This document shows, piece by piece, positions 16,930 through 25,885 of a DNA stretch of 64,000 bases. Position 1 is the first letter of the stretch. Each line of letters begins with the position of its first letter. Made by a program: the position numbers and the translations under genes. Origin of the DNA: Nonomuraea gerenzanensis (GTDB taxonomy: Bacteria; Actinomycetota; Actinomycetes; Streptosporangiales; Streptosporangiaceae); assembly GCF_020215645.1 (NCBI RefSeq), contig NZ_CP084058.1, positions 1,984,001 to 2,048,000 of the forward strand, given 5' to 3'. The notes under the pieces are model-generated. The model ran no database searches and had not been told where the DNA came from. It saw nothing but the letters and a program-made list of their open reading frames with translations.

Positions 16930-17090
16930 TGGAATTCCTAGGGGGCGAGACCGCGGTCAGCACGGCGACTCTTTCAGAGTCGTGGAAATGACTCTAGCGG
17001 AGCGGTAAATGCTGGACATGTCAGTCAGGTAAACCTAATCTGGCGCGATCTTACTCTCGCACGAACCGGCCTGTCATGGGAGCCACAGGC

Positions 17091-18323
17091 TCAAACACTC
17101 CACGACTCCCTTTCGTTCAGTGACCGCACGTCGGCGTCGGAGATGGTGCGCTGGGCGGCCTCCATGGCGGCCACCTCTTCCGCGGTGAGCACCTCGCCGA
17201 TGTGGCCGAACCCGCCGGGCGCGCGCTCGGCGACCAGCGCGATCGTCCGCTCCAGGGGCAGCGACCGGCTCGCGAGCACCAGCGCCGACGTGGGCGGGCG
17301 CCGCTCCGCCTCGTACGCCGCCAGCGCCGCCCCCGGATCGTCGTAGGTGGCCAGGCAGCGGGCCAGGAACCGGGCGTCGAGCACGGCCTGGGAGCCGCCG
17401 TTCGAGCCGATGGGGTACATGGGGTGCGCGGCGTCGCCGAGCAGCGTCACCCGGCCCTCACTCCAGCGGGGCAGGGGGTCGCGGTCGACCATCGGGTATT
17501 CGAGTATCCGCTTCGTGGCGCCGAGTAATGCCGGGATGTCCACGAGCGGGTACTTCCATGATGCGAAATGTCGGGACACATCGGCGTGGGTGCCCTCGCG
17601 GGACCAATCGGCCTCCGGGACGATCCCCGGCTCGGCCACCTTTACCTCGGCCACCCAATTGAGCAGCCGCGGATTGCGCGCCGAGAGGTGATAACTGATG
17701 AATTTCGCGCCGGAGTTCGAGCCGGCGGCCAGCACCGTGGCGCCGTCGAGCACCTGGTCGCTCTCCGCCACGCCGCGCCACATCCTGATCCCGCCCCACC
17801 GCAGCGGATCGCCGGACGGCCACAGCCGGGCCCGCACCGCCGACTGCACGCCGTCGGCGCCGACCAGCACGTCCACCCGCTCCCGGATGCCCCGCCCGCC
17901 CTGCCGTAAGGTGACCAGGACCCCGTCGCCGTCCTGCGTGAAGTCCTCGAAGGCGACCCCCGTGCGCACCGGCCCGACCCGCTCCTCGACCGCCGCCAGC
18001 AGCGCCATCTGCAGCTCGCCCCGGTGCACGCTGTACTGCGGCCAGCGGTAGCCGGCCGACCGGCCGCGCGGCAGGGCCATGATGATGTTGCCGTGCCGGT
18101 CGGCCACCGTCATGAAGCTCGTCTCCACGCCCAGCTCCGCCAGCACGGGGCCGAGCCCCAGCTCCGTCAGCTCGCGTACGGCGTGCGGCTGCATGTTGAT
18201 GCCCACCCCGAGCGGCCGCAACGTCCGGGCCGACTCCACGATCACACAGTCGAGCCCGGCCGCGTGCAGGCTCAGCGCCGTGCTGAGCCCCCCGATGCCC
18301 CCGCCCACGATCATCGTCCTCAT
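17091..18323 (-). CDS. FAD-dependent aromatic monooxygenase (PhzS/PHBH class)
   Basis: This 410-residue single-component flavoprotein hydroxylase has the FAD-binding GGGIGG at residues 7-12, a middle GADGVQSAVR and a GDAAHPMYPIGSNGGSQA segment at about 297-313. That last segment resembles the phenazine hydroxylase PhzS more than 4-hydroxybenzoate hydroxylase. Such enzymes use NAD(P)H and O2 to hydroxylate, often with decarboxylation, aromatic or N-heteroaromatic acids. The gene lies inside an ABC-uptake operon, 39 bases after the second permease and 161 bases before the ATPase. This suggests it acts on the imported compound. The substrate is not known. Confidence 0.85.
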   Translation of the reverse strand: MRTMIVGGGIGGLSTALSLHAAGLDCVIVESARTLRPLGVGINMQPHAVRELTELGLGPVLAELGVETSFMTVADRHGNIIMALPRGRSAGYRWPQYSVHRGELQMALLAAVEERVGPVRTGVAFEDFTQDGDGVLVTLRQGGRGIRERVDVLVGADGVQSAVRARLWPSGDPLRWGGIRMWRGVAESDQVLDGATVLAAGSNSGAKFISYHLSARNPRLLNWVAEVKVAEPGIVPEADWSREGTHADVSRHFASWKYPLVDIPALLGATKRILEYPMVDRDPLPRWSEGRVTLLGDAAHPMYPIGSNGGSQAVLDARFLARCLATYDDPGAALAAYEAERRPPTSALVLASRSLPLERTIALVAERAPGGFGHIGEVLTAEEVAAMEAAQRTISDADVRSLNERESWSV

Positions 18324-18362
18324 GGCGCCCCCAGACGCGACGACGTCCCCGCGGCAAGGACT

Positions 18363-19166
18363 CTAATCGACCAGTTGCTGGGCGGCGTGGTGCCAGCCCA
18401 GCACCCGGCGCTCAATGATCAGGAACAGCTCGTTGAGCAGGTAGCCCAGCACGCCGAGCAGCACGATCCCGGCCCACATGGCGGGCAGGTCGAAGGTCGC
18501 GTACGCGTCGGTGAGCTGGAAGCCGATGCCGTTCGTGGTGCCGGGCAGCAGCTCGGAGAAGACCATGACGATCAGGGAGAGCGACAGGGCCAGCCGCAGC
18601 CCGGCGAACATCTTGGGCAGCGCGGAGGGCAGGACCACGCGCAGCAGCCGCTCGGTGCGCGACAGCCGGAACGCCTGGCAGGTGTCCAGGTGCAGCGGCT
18701 CCACCGAGCGGGCCCCGTCGGCGGTGTTGAGCAGCACCGGCCACACGATGCTGAACATGATGAACGCGAGCTGCATCCGCAGCCCGAACCCGAACAGCAC
18801 CAGGAAGACGGTCACCAGCGCCGGCGGCGGGATGGCGCGCAGGAACTGCAGCACGCCGTCGAGGTAGTCGTAGACCCGCGCCGACAGCCCCACCGCCAGC
18901 CCGAGCACCACCCCGGCCAGCGCGCCCCCGGCGAACCCGAGCGCCATCCGCCCGAGGCTCGGCAGGATGTTGCCGACGGCCAGGTCCGTGAGGAACAGCG
19001 CGCCGGGCGGCCCGGAGAACCACATCGCGTGCATCCTGGCCACGATCGTGCTGGGCGGCGGGAAGAAGGCGCTGGCCGCCATCCGCGTGCCGATCTCCCA
19101 GAGCAGGACGAGCACGAGCAGCACCAGCGTCCTGAACAAGGCGGTCCGCATTCCCCGCCTCCTCAT
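18363..19166 (-). CDS. NitT/TauT-type ABC permease, transporter 1, second subunit
   Basis: This 267-residue permease has about six membrane helices, starting at residues 9-30. The coupling loop TERLLRVVLPSALPKMFAGL is near residues 163-182. The FFPPPSTIVARM segment near the N-terminus is shared with the second permeases of transporters 2 and 3. ATG 19166 overlaps the preceding permease stop by four bases (ATGA). It pairs with the product of 19163-19978 to form a heterodimeric channel. Confidence 0.87.
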   Translation of the reverse strand: MRRRGMRTALFRTLVLLVLVLLWEIGTRMAASAFFPPPSTIVARMHAMWFSGPPGALFLTDLAVGNILPSLGRMALGFAGGALAGVVLGLAVGLSARVYDYLDGVLQFLRAIPPPALVTVFLVLFGFGLRMQLAFIMFSIVWPVLLNTADGARSVEPLHLDTCQAFRLSRTERLLRVVLPSALPKMFAGLRLALSLSLIVMVFSELLPGTTNGIGFQLTDAYATFDLPAMWAGIVLLGVLGYLLNELFLIIERRVLGWHHAAQQLVD

Positions 19167-19978
19167 GAGCGCTCCCCGAGCCGGGCGTGGTGCCACCGGA
19201 AGGCCCGCCGTTCGACGGCCACCAGCAGCGCGTTCACCGCGACGCCGAACAACCCCACCCAGAACACCCCGGCCAGGATGTCCGTCATGCGCGCGGGCAC
19301 GGCAATGCCGGCGAAGAAGATGAACACGCCGATGCCCTCGCCCCGGCCGGCCACGATCTCCGTGCTGACGGTCAGGATGAGCGCGACGCCGGCGGCCAGC
19401 CGGAAGCCGGTGGTGATGAACGGGGCCGACGACGGCAGCGAGACCCGCAGCAGCACCGACAGGGGGCCGAAGCCGTAGGAGCGCAGGGACTCCTTGGCCA
19501 GCGGGTCCACGCCGCGCAGGCCGTACATCGTGTTGTAGAGGATGGGCCACAGTGAGGCGTAGACGACCAGCGCGACGCGGTGCTGCAGCCCCGTGCCGAT
19601 CACCAGCGCCACCAGCGGGATGAGCGCCACGGAGGGGATCGGCCGCAGGAACTCCACGACCGAGCGCATGGCCGCGTCGATGATCGGCACGCTGCCGAGC
19701 AGCAGGCCGAGCGGCACGGCGATGAGGGCCGCGACGCACAGCCCGATCGCCCAGGCGAGCAGGCTGGTCAGGGCGTGCACACCGAAGGCCGGGTCGAGCA
19801 GCAGCGTGGCGGCGCGGCCGACGATCTCGGAGGCGGGCGGCAGGAACTCGGGGTCGGCCAGCCCGGTCCTGCTGGCCAGCTCGATCAGGGCGGCGAAGGC
19901 GAGAGCCCCGGCCGCCCGGCGGTACCAGCGGGACGCGGAGGACGCCGGGCGGACGCGGGGCAGGGTCTGAGTGCTCAC
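19163..19978 (-). CDS. NitT/TauT-type ABC permease, transporter 1, first subunit
   Basis: This permease of 271 residues has a membrane-spanning core and the coupling loop PLAKESLRSYGFGPLSVLLR, then VSLPSSAPF (about residues 157-185). The GTG start at 19978 is chosen because it overlaps the binding-protein stop (GTGA) and the next gene overlaps its own stop in the same way. The same LRPIPSVALIPL segment occurs in the first permeases of transporters 2 and 3, marking the three transporters as paralogues. Confidence 0.87.
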   Translation of the reverse strand: MSTQTLPRVRPASSASRWYRRAAGALAFAALIELASRTGLADPEFLPPASEIVGRAATLLLDPAFGVHALTSLLAWAIGLCVAALIAVPLGLLLGSVPIIDAAMRSVVEFLRPIPSVALIPLVALVIGTGLQHRVALVVYASLWPILYNTMYGLRGVDPLAKESLRSYGFGPLSVLLRVSLPSSAPFITTGFRLAAGVALILTVSTEIVAGRGEGIGVFIFFAGIAVPARMTDILAGVFWVGLFGVAVNALLVAVERRAFRWHHARLGERS

Positions 19979-20979
19979 CCGGACGTGGTGGGCGACATGA
20001 GTGACTTGACGTCGATCTCCTTCGTCAGCCACTTGGCTTCCCACATCCAGTCGGCCACCCGCTGGAGGCGGACCGGGTTGTCGTTGCTGGAGAAGTACGG
20101 GAAGGTCACGGTAGCCGCCGTGGCGGCGTCGATCTGGGTGAAGTTCGGCAGCACCTTGGCCACCACCTCGCGGTTGTTCTCCATGAGCTTGGCCGCGTTG
20201 TGGATGGCGCGCTGGAAGGCCGCCGCCGTCTTCGGGTTCTTGTCGTACCACTCCTGCGTGCTGACGTAGCCGGAGATGGGGAACTCGGCGGCGGGGCCGG
20301 AGGCCGGGTCGAGGATCTTGCGGGCGCCCATGGCGGACGTGGCGGCGGTGACCATGGGCTCGCCCAGGTAGGCGGCGTCGATCTGGCCGCCCTTCCACGA
20401 GGGCATGATGTTCTGGAACGTCACCTGGACGTACTTGATGGTGGCCGGATCGACGTTGTTGGCCTTGAGCACCTGGGTGAGCGCCAGCTCCTGGAAGTTG
20501 TGCAGGACGTTGACGTTGATCGTCTTGCCCTCCAGGTCCTTCGGCGTCTTGATGGGGGAGTCGGGCAGGGCCATGATGCTCAGCGAGTCGGGGGCCGCGC
20601 GAGAGCCCTCGGCCAGGATGCGCAGCTTCAGCGCCTGCTTGTCATGGGCGGCGAACATCGAGACGTAGTTGCCGAACATGGCGTCGATCTCGCCCTTGAC
20701 CATCATGGGGATGGCCTCGGGCGCGGCCTGGACGACCTCGGGGGTGACGTCCAGCCCCTCCCGCTCGAACAGGCCCTGGTCGATGGCGACGTAGATGGCC
20801 GCGCTGTCGATGGCGGGCAGGGTCGCGATCTTGAGCTTCGTCTTCTCCAGGCCGCTGCCGCCGGCGGAGGCGGAGGGCGGCGCGCTGGCGGTCGTTTCGG
20901 AGCCCGTGCTGCACGCCACGGCGCCGAGGGTCAAAGCGAACCCGATGATGGCGGCTCTGGCAGAACGGCCAAGCCTCAT
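19975..20979 (-). CDS. Substrate-binding lipoprotein, NMT1/THI5-like, transporter 1
   Basis: This 334-residue lipoprotein has a signal peptide whose lipobox LGAVAC places the lipidated Cys near residue 23, followed by a Ser/Ala/Gly linker. The mature domain begins GLEKTKLKIATLPAIDSAAI and has the two-lobe NMT1/SsuA fold (YVAIDQGLFEREGLDV). Relatives bind nitrate, sulfonates, thiamine precursors or aromatic acids. ATG 20979 is preceded by GGGAG. It is the first gene of a leftward operon with two permeases, a monooxygenase and an ATPase. It is divergent from conservon 2 across 513 bases. The ligand is unknown. Confidence 0.87.
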   Translation of the reverse strand: MRLGRSARAAIIGFALTLGAVACSTGSETTASAPPSASAGGSGLEKTKLKIATLPAIDSAAIYVAIDQGLFEREGLDVTPEVVQAAPEAIPMMVKGEIDAMFGNYVSMFAAHDKQALKLRILAEGSRAAPDSLSIMALPDSPIKTPKDLEGKTINVNVLHNFQELALTQVLKANNVDPATIKYVQVTFQNIMPSWKGGQIDAAYLGEPMVTAATSAMGARKILDPASGPAAEFPISGYVSTQEWYDKNPKTAAAFQRAIHNAAKLMENNREVVAKVLPNFTQIDAATAATVTFPYFSSNDNPVRLQRVADWMWEAKWLTKEIDVKSLMSPTTSG

Positions 20980-21492
20980 GTCAGGGACTCCCTTCAGATG
21001 GAGCCAGGGGGGGACCGGGTGGCTTCTGCTCCCGGGGGCTGTGTGCCTGACGCACAACAGGGATTGACCGTAGCACCAAATGGGTGGTCATTATCGTGAA
21101 GATAACACTTGTGGTTGCAATGTCCGATTGCCGCTCTATCGTGAAAATTCGACGGCCCGCAAGGGGCTAGGTGTTTGTCCGGTTTGGTAAAGGAGGTGGC
21201 TGGCGGGACCTCGGTTGCTGATGAGGTGATTCTGTCGATTCTTTCCGCGTGTCAGGACGAGGCTCGCGGAGCGGTCGATCGTTGCCGCATATCGCCTGGT
21301 GGGAGGCACTTTACCGATTCTGTCGCATTTTCTGGACATCTAGGGATAAACACCTCATCGGGGCACTAGTAGTGGTTGGCCCTGGTCGACCCGTGTGCTC
21401 AAATAGCGCTTATCTCGCTGGACACAATTGCCCGACGTGAAAAACCGCATGTCACCGAGAATTCCCTCAAGGGCGAGAGGTTGCGAAGGCAA
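20980..21492. promoter_or_regulatory. Divergent control region, transporter 1 / conservon 2
   Basis: These 513 bases contain no convincing gene. TATCGTGAA occurs twice, at 21092-21100 (within the short dyad TTATC-N5-GATAA) and at 21137-21145, and could be an operator for the leftward transporter operon. Nearer cvnA2 is the shared GGCGAGAGGTTGC element. A purine-rich AAAGGAGGTGG at about 21187-21197 resembles a ribosome site but leads to no credible reading frame. Confidence 0.5.
21472..21484 (+). promoter_or_regulatory. Conserved translation-initiation element of cvnA (copy 2)
   Basis: GGCGAGAGGTTGC is identical to the element before cvnA1 and cvnA3. It ends 8 bases before the GTG start at 21493. 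Confidence 0.6.
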
Positions 21493-24402
21493 GTGAGAAC
21501 GCAGAGCGCTGAAGCTTCCGCTGACCGCGAGCCGCACGGCCATCAGAAGCGACGGCTGCCCCATCCGCCATCCAGGAGATTCGGATTGGGCAACTGGCAC
21601 GTGCGATCGCGCCTCATCGCGCTGATCGTCGTTCCGACGGCCGTCGCCGTGGGCCTGGGCGGGCTGAACGTCGTCACCTCACTCAGTGACGCCAACACGT
21701 ACCAGACCCTCCGAGAGGTCGCCGAGCTCAGCGAGCAGCTCGGAGCCGTCACGCACGAGCTGTCCTTCGAACGTGACCAGACCGCGCTCTTCATCGCCCA
21801 GGGGCGGCCGCAGGACCTGGAGGGGCAGCTCGGCACCACCCACAGCCAGGTGGACAATCTCATCGAGGACGCCAAGCAGCGCGCGTCAGCGCTCACCGGG
21901 ACCCACGCCGAGGCGGTGCGGCCGGTGCTGCGCCGGCTGGAGGAGGTCCCCACGCTGCGAGAGACGGCCGTCAACGGCAAGATCCAGCCGCTGCCGATGA
22001 TCCAGAAATACTCCCAGATCATCGCGCGGCTGCTGCAGTTCCACGACCAGGTCGGCCAGGTGGCGGTGGACGACCAGGTGGCCGACAGCGCCAGCGCCAT
22101 GGCCGCCATCTCGCGCGCCAAGGAGCAGGCGTCCAAGCAGCGCGGCATCCTGGCCAGCGCGCTGCACAACAAGAGCTTCGACAGCGGCGAGCTGGACGCG
22201 CTCACCGACGCCAAGTCGCGCGAGGAGAGCGAGGAGACGCTCTTCGGCGTCCTGGCCGACCTCGACCAGCTGGAGCTTTACCGCAACACCGTCGTGGGGC
22301 AGGACGTCGACCAGACCGACCTGTTCAGGCTGCGGGCCATGGCGCAGTCGGCCGAGGGCAAGGAGCTGAGCATCGGCCTGCGGCCCGACCGGGACGTGGC
22401 CACCTGGGTCGAGGTCAGCACCGGCAAGATCGACGCGCTGCGGGTCGTGGAGAAGGAGCTGTCCTCCTCCGTCATCCTGCGCGCCCGCGGCCTGGAGGAG
22501 GCGGCCAACCGCTCGGCGCTGATCTCCGGCGGTCTCATCCTGCTCCTGCTGATCGTGGTGGTCGCGATCATCTCGCTCATCGCCAGCTCGCTCATCAGGC
22601 CGCTGCGCCGGCTGCGCCGCGAGGCGCTCGACATCGCCGGGCAGCGCCTGCCGGAGACCGTGCGGCAACTGCGTGAGAGCGGTGAGGGCACCGCCGGCCC
22701 CGTCGAGCCGATAGGCGTGGACACTCACGACGAGATCGGCGAGGTGGCGCGGGCCTTCGACGAGGTGCACCGCGAGGCCGTCCGGCTGGCGGGCGAGGAG
22801 TCCAGGCTGCGCAGCAACGTCAACGCGATGTTCGTGAACCTGTCGCGGCGCAGCCAGACGCTGGTGGAGCGGCAGATCACCCTGATCGACGGGCTGGAGC
22901 AGGGCGAGCAGGACGAGCAGCGGCTCGGCAACCTGTTCAAGCTGGACCATCTGGCCACCCGCATGCGCCGCAACAGCGAGAACCTGCTGGTCCTGGCCGG
23001 CCAGGACCCGCCGCGCCGCTGGAGCCAGCCGGTCAAGCTGGTGGACGTCGCCCGCGCCTCCCTGTCGGAGGTCGAGAGCTACGAGCGCGTGGTGCTCCAG
23101 GTGCCCGACGGGGTGTCGGTGGCAGGGCAGGCCGTCAACGACGTCATCCACCTGCTCGCCGAGCTGGTCGAGAACGCGCTGTCGTTCTCGCCGCGCGAGA
23201 CCAGGGTGACGGTGTCGGGCAGCCGGATCGACGGCGGCGGCGTGATGTTGTCCATCACCGACTCCGGCATCGGCATGACCCAGGAGGAGCTGGTCCAGGC
23301 CAACGAGCGGCTGACCGAGGCGCCCAGCGTGGACGTGTCGGTGTCGCGGCGGATGGGCCTGTTCGTGGTCGCCAGGCTGGCGCACCGGCACGGCATCCGC
23401 GTCCAGCTGCGCCCGCACAGCTCGGGCGGGCTGACCGCGATGGTGCTGATCCCGGAGAACATGCTGGGCTCCCAGGCGCCGAACTTCGCCGGGATGCCGT
23501 CCTTCTCGGGCAACCAGCCGCCGTCGTTCACCAGCGAGCAACCGCCCGCCTTCTCGGGCAACCAGCCACCGGCCTTCTCCAGCGACCAGCCCCCGGCGTT
23601 CGCCGGCTCGGCGGCAGGCGGGCCCGGCGGGCCGGGCGGTGAGCCGTACTCGGGGCCGCATCCCGCCCCGCCGGCCACCGACTGGCCGCAGCAGACGTTC
23701 CAGCTCGGCCCTGGGCACCCGTCGTTCCCGTCCAACCCGGAGGCCGGGGGCAACTGGGGCAACCCGGATCCGCCGTGGCAGCCGGACCCGTCCGCCTGGC
23801 CGCCGGAGCCGCGCAGCGGCTTCCACGGCGGCGACGTCTGGGCCCCGCCCCGCGGCCCGGCCTGGAACGGCGAGCGCGGCCTGCCCAAACGACCCGTCCC
23901 CGCGCCGCCCCCAGGCGGCTGGAGCCAGGACACCAACCCGCCGCAGCGGCCGGGGTTCGACTTCCAGGACTCCGAGCCCGGGGCCGGCCCCGACCCCATG
24001 CCGGCGGCACCGCCCGCGTCCGCCGGCGACGACTACCTGCCGATCTTCGCCGCGGTGGAGTCCGCCTGGTTCGGCCGTGATGCGAACGGCGCGAGCTGGG
24101 GCTCCTCGAAGGCGGACGCGGCCTGGAGCGCAGCGGAGGCAGTGGTGGAACCGGTACGTGACGGCGCGACGGCGGCGGGCCTGCCGAAACGGGTGCCCAA
24201 GGCCAACCTGGTGCCCGGCTCCGCCGACACCTCCGCCTCTCCGCAGGGCGTGACACCGATGCCGTCGGTCTCGCCCGACCGGGTGCGCAACCGGCTCTCC
24301 AGCTTCCAGCAGGGTTTCCGGGCAGCACGTGACGACATCAGCGAGGGCAGGGCGCTCCCGCCTACCGGCCCGAAGCAGAGTGAGAGAGAGGAGGGAGCAT
24401 GA
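21493..24402 (+). CDS. cvnA: Conservon sensor kinase CvnA, copy 2
   Basis: This 969-residue membrane kinase has the same layout as copy 1. TM1 is at about residues 33-60, an extracellular sensing domain follows to about 340, TM2 is at about 340-366, the DHp-like helix has LDHLATRMRR (His about 486) and the HATPase domain has N-box ELVENALSFSP (about 557). The Pro-rich tail begins with four QPPxF-type repeats. It ends with the three motifs common to all copies: YLPIFAAVESAWF, LPKRVPKANLVPG and RVRNRLSSFQQGFR. GTG 21493 is chosen by alignment with copies 1 and 3. A 267-bp stretch over the DHp/ATPase junction (22810-23076) is 99% identical to copy 3. The stop overlaps cvnB2 (ATGA). Confidence 0.88.
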   Translation: MRTQSAEASADREPHGHQKRRLPHPPSRRFGLGNWHVRSRLIALIVVPTAVAVGLGGLNVVTSLSDANTYQTLREVAELSEQLGAVTHELSFERDQTALFIAQGRPQDLEGQLGTTHSQVDNLIEDAKQRASALTGTHAEAVRPVLRRLEEVPTLRETAVNGKIQPLPMIQKYSQIIARLLQFHDQVGQVAVDDQVADSASAMAAISRAKEQASKQRGILASALHNKSFDSGELDALTDAKSREESEETLFGVLADLDQLELYRNTVVGQDVDQTDLFRLRAMAQSAEGKELSIGLRPDRDVATWVEVSTGKIDALRVVEKELSSSVILRARGLEEAANRSALISGGLILLLLIVVVAIISLIASSLIRPLRRLRREALDIAGQRLPETVRQLRESGEGTAGPVEPIGVDTHDEIGEVARAFDEVHREAVRLAGEESRLRSNVNAMFVNLSRRSQTLVERQITLIDGLEQGEQDEQRLGNLFKLDHLATRMRRNSENLLVLAGQDPPRRWSQPVKLVDVARASLSEVESYERVVLQVPDGVSVAGQAVNDVIHLLAELVENALSFSPRETRVTVSGSRIDGGGVMLSITDSGIGMTQEELVQANERLTEAPSVDVSVSRRMGLFVVARLAHRHGIRVQLRPHSSGGLTAMVLIPENMLGSQAPNFAGMPSFSGNQPPSFTSEQPPAFSGNQPPAFSSDQPPAFAGSAAGGPGGPGGEPYSGPHPAPPATDWPQQTFQLGPGHPSFPSNPEAGGNWGNPDPPWQPDPSAWPPEPRSGFHGGDVWAPPRGPAWNGERGLPKRPVPAPPPGGWSQDTNPPQRPGFDFQDSEPGAGPDPMPAAPPASAGDDYLPIFAAVESAWFGRDANGASWGSSKADAAWSAAEAVVEPVRDGATAAGLPKRVPKANLVPGSADTSASPQGVTPMPSVSPDRVRNRLSSFQQGFRAARDDISEGRALPPTGPKQSEREEGA

Positions 24403-24821
24403 ACGACCTCAGCCACGCGGCACGCGGCGTCGACTGGCTGATCACGGACTTCGTCAGCACGGTCCCGGGCGTGGCGCACGCGGTGGTCGTCTCGTCCGAC
24501 GGGTTGCCGCTGGCGGCGTCGGCGGGCTTTCCCGCAGACCGGGCCGATCAGCTGGCCGCCATCGCGTCGGGCCTGGTGAGCCTGACGCAGGGGGCGGCCA
24601 GGGTGTTCGAGGGGGGCGCGGTCAACCAGACGATCGTGGAGATGCAGCGCGGCCTGATGCTGATCATGTCGATCAGCGACGGCTCGTGCCTGGCGGTGCT
24701 CGCGGCCCCGGACTGCGACATGGGTCTGGTGGCCTATCAGATGACGCTGATGGTGGACCGCGCCGGCCAGGTGCTGACCCCGGCTGTGCGCGCCGAGCTG
24801 CGCGCCAGCCAGACCAGGTGA
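24399..24821 (+). CDS. cvnB: Roadblock/LC7 protein CvnB, copy 2
   Basis: This is a 140-residue roadblock/LC7 protein. Its amino-acid sequence is identical to CvnB of copy 3, while the two genes differ at scattered synonymous sites and share long blocks without any difference. That pattern indicates purifying selection plus gene conversion. ATG 24399 overlaps the cvnA2 stop. Identity of the two proteins means the kinases of copies 2 and 3 could share this partner, so the two pathways may cross-talk. Confidence 0.92.
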   Translation: MNDLSHAARGVDWLITDFVSTVPGVAHAVVVSSDGLPLAASAGFPADRADQLAAIASGLVSLTQGAARVFEGGAVNQTIVEMQRGLMLIMSISDGSCLAVLAAPDCDMGLVAYQMTLMVDRAGQVLTPAVRAELRASQTR

Positions 24822-24826
24822 TGTAC

Positions 24827-25240
24827 GTGACAGACCCGAGATGGAACAGCGGCGGTTGGGCCCCTCCGCCTCAGCCCCAGTCCCAGTCGCAGCTGAATCC
24901 CGACCCCGCATCGCCCGTCCGCCCGTACGCGGTGACAGGTGGACGGACGGCGCCGCGGGTCAAGCTGGCGATGGAGGCCCTGGTGTCCTCGGCGACCGCC
25001 GAGCAGCGGGAGTTCTCCCACATCACGCCGGAGTACCAGGCGATCAGCCAACTGTGCCGGCAGGTCCGGTCCGTGGCAGAGGTGTCGGCCCTGCTGCGGA
25101 TCCCGCTCGGCGTGGTCCGCGTGCTGATCGCTGACATGGCCGCCGAAGGTCTGGTCCGCGTGCATCAGCCACAGCTGGACGCCGGCAGGCCGGACGTCAA
25201 TCTGCTCGAAAGGGTGCTCAGTGGACTTCGCAGGCTCTAG
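24827..25240 (+). CDS. cvnC: DUF742 protein CvnC, copy 2
   Basis: This 137-residue DUF742 protein has a Gln/Pro-rich N-terminus, then VRPYAVTGGRTAP and the winged-helix-like half ending LLERVLSGLRRL. I prefer GTG 24827 to ATG 24821. In copy 3 the base pattern at this junction is nearly the same, but the ATG is followed at once by a stop codon, so only the GTG can be used there. AGG of the cvnB stop region serves as a ribosome site. The last 20 bases overlap cvnD2. Confidence 0.85.
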   Translation: MTDPRWNSGGWAPPPQPQSQSQLNPDPASPVRPYAVTGGRTAPRVKLAMEALVSSATAEQREFSHITPEYQAISQLCRQVRSVAEVSALLRIPLGVVRVLIADMAAEGLVRVHQPQLDAGRPDVNLLERVLSGLRRL

Positions 25241-25808
25241 CCCCGGCCTCACCTCGACGAAAATCGTGGTGGCTGGCGGTTTCGGGGTGGGCAAGACGAC
25301 GTTCGTGGGAGCGGTGTCGGAGATCATGCCGTTGACGACGGAGGCCGTCATGACCGACGCCTCCGCCGGGATCGACGACCTCGGCATGACACCGCTGAAG
25401 TCGACCACGACCGTCGCCATGGACTTCGGCCGGGTCTCGCTCGACCGCGACCTGATCCTGTACCTGTTCGGCACGCCCGGGCAGCACCGGTTCTGGTTCA
25501 TGTGGGACGACCTGGTCCGCGGTGCCATCGGCGCGGTCGTGCTGGTCGACACGCGCCGTCTGGCCGACAGTTTCCCGGCGATCGACTACTTCGAGGAGGC
25601 GCAGCTGCCGTTCGTGGTGGGCATCAACGGCTGGGACGGCCAGTACCCGCACAGCGACTCCGAGGTGCGCGACGCGCTGACGCTGGCGCCGCACATCCCG
25701 ATGGTGCGGCTGGACGCCCGTAAGAAGGACTCCGTCAAGAACGCGCTGATCCAGCTCGTCGAGCACGCCCTGACGGTCCGGATGGCCGTCCCCGGCTGGG
25801 GCGGCTGA
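25221..25808 (+). CDS. cvnD: Conservon GTP-binding protein CvnD, copy 2
   Basis: This is a 195-residue GTPase-like protein with P-loop GGFGVGKTT (19-27), switch II GTPGQHRFW and GINGWDG. It differs from copy 3 at only about seven positions, mostly near the C-terminus (DGQYPHSDSE against DGSYPHSDTE; KNALIQ against KTVLIQ). The GTG start overlaps cvnC2 by 20 bases. After the stop come a GC-rich hairpin and then, 77 bases on, the aldehyde dehydrogenase gene on the same strand. Confidence 0.9.
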   Translation: MDFAGSSPGLTSTKIVVAGGFGVGKTTFVGAVSEIMPLTTEAVMTDASAGIDDLGMTPLKSTTTVAMDFGRVSLDRDLILYLFGTPGQHRFWFMWDDLVRGAIGAVVLVDTRRLADSFPAIDYFEEAQLPFVVGINGWDGQYPHSDSEVRDALTLAPHIPMVRLDARKKDSVKNALIQLVEHALTVRMAVPGWGG

Positions 25809-25839
25809 TCGCCGGGGCCCGTTGACGCGGGCCCGATCA
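25806..25839 (+). terminator. Hairpin between conservon 2 and the aldehyde dehydrogenase operon
   Basis: GGGCCCG (25815-25821) pairs with CGGGCCC (25828-25834). Flanking TGATC (25806-25810) and GATCA (25835-25839) can extend the stem with a small bulge. It overlaps the cvnD2 stop codon and may end or attenuate the conservon transcript. Confidence 0.5.
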
Positions 25840-25885
25840 CATGATCACAATGGCTCCCGCCGAGCATCGCAGGAGCCCGCACCGC

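Noticed and set aside
21175..21369. Small open frame behind an AAAGGAGGTGG sequence
   Set aside because: No start at proper spacing in that frame and no recognisable protein; treated as part of the control region.
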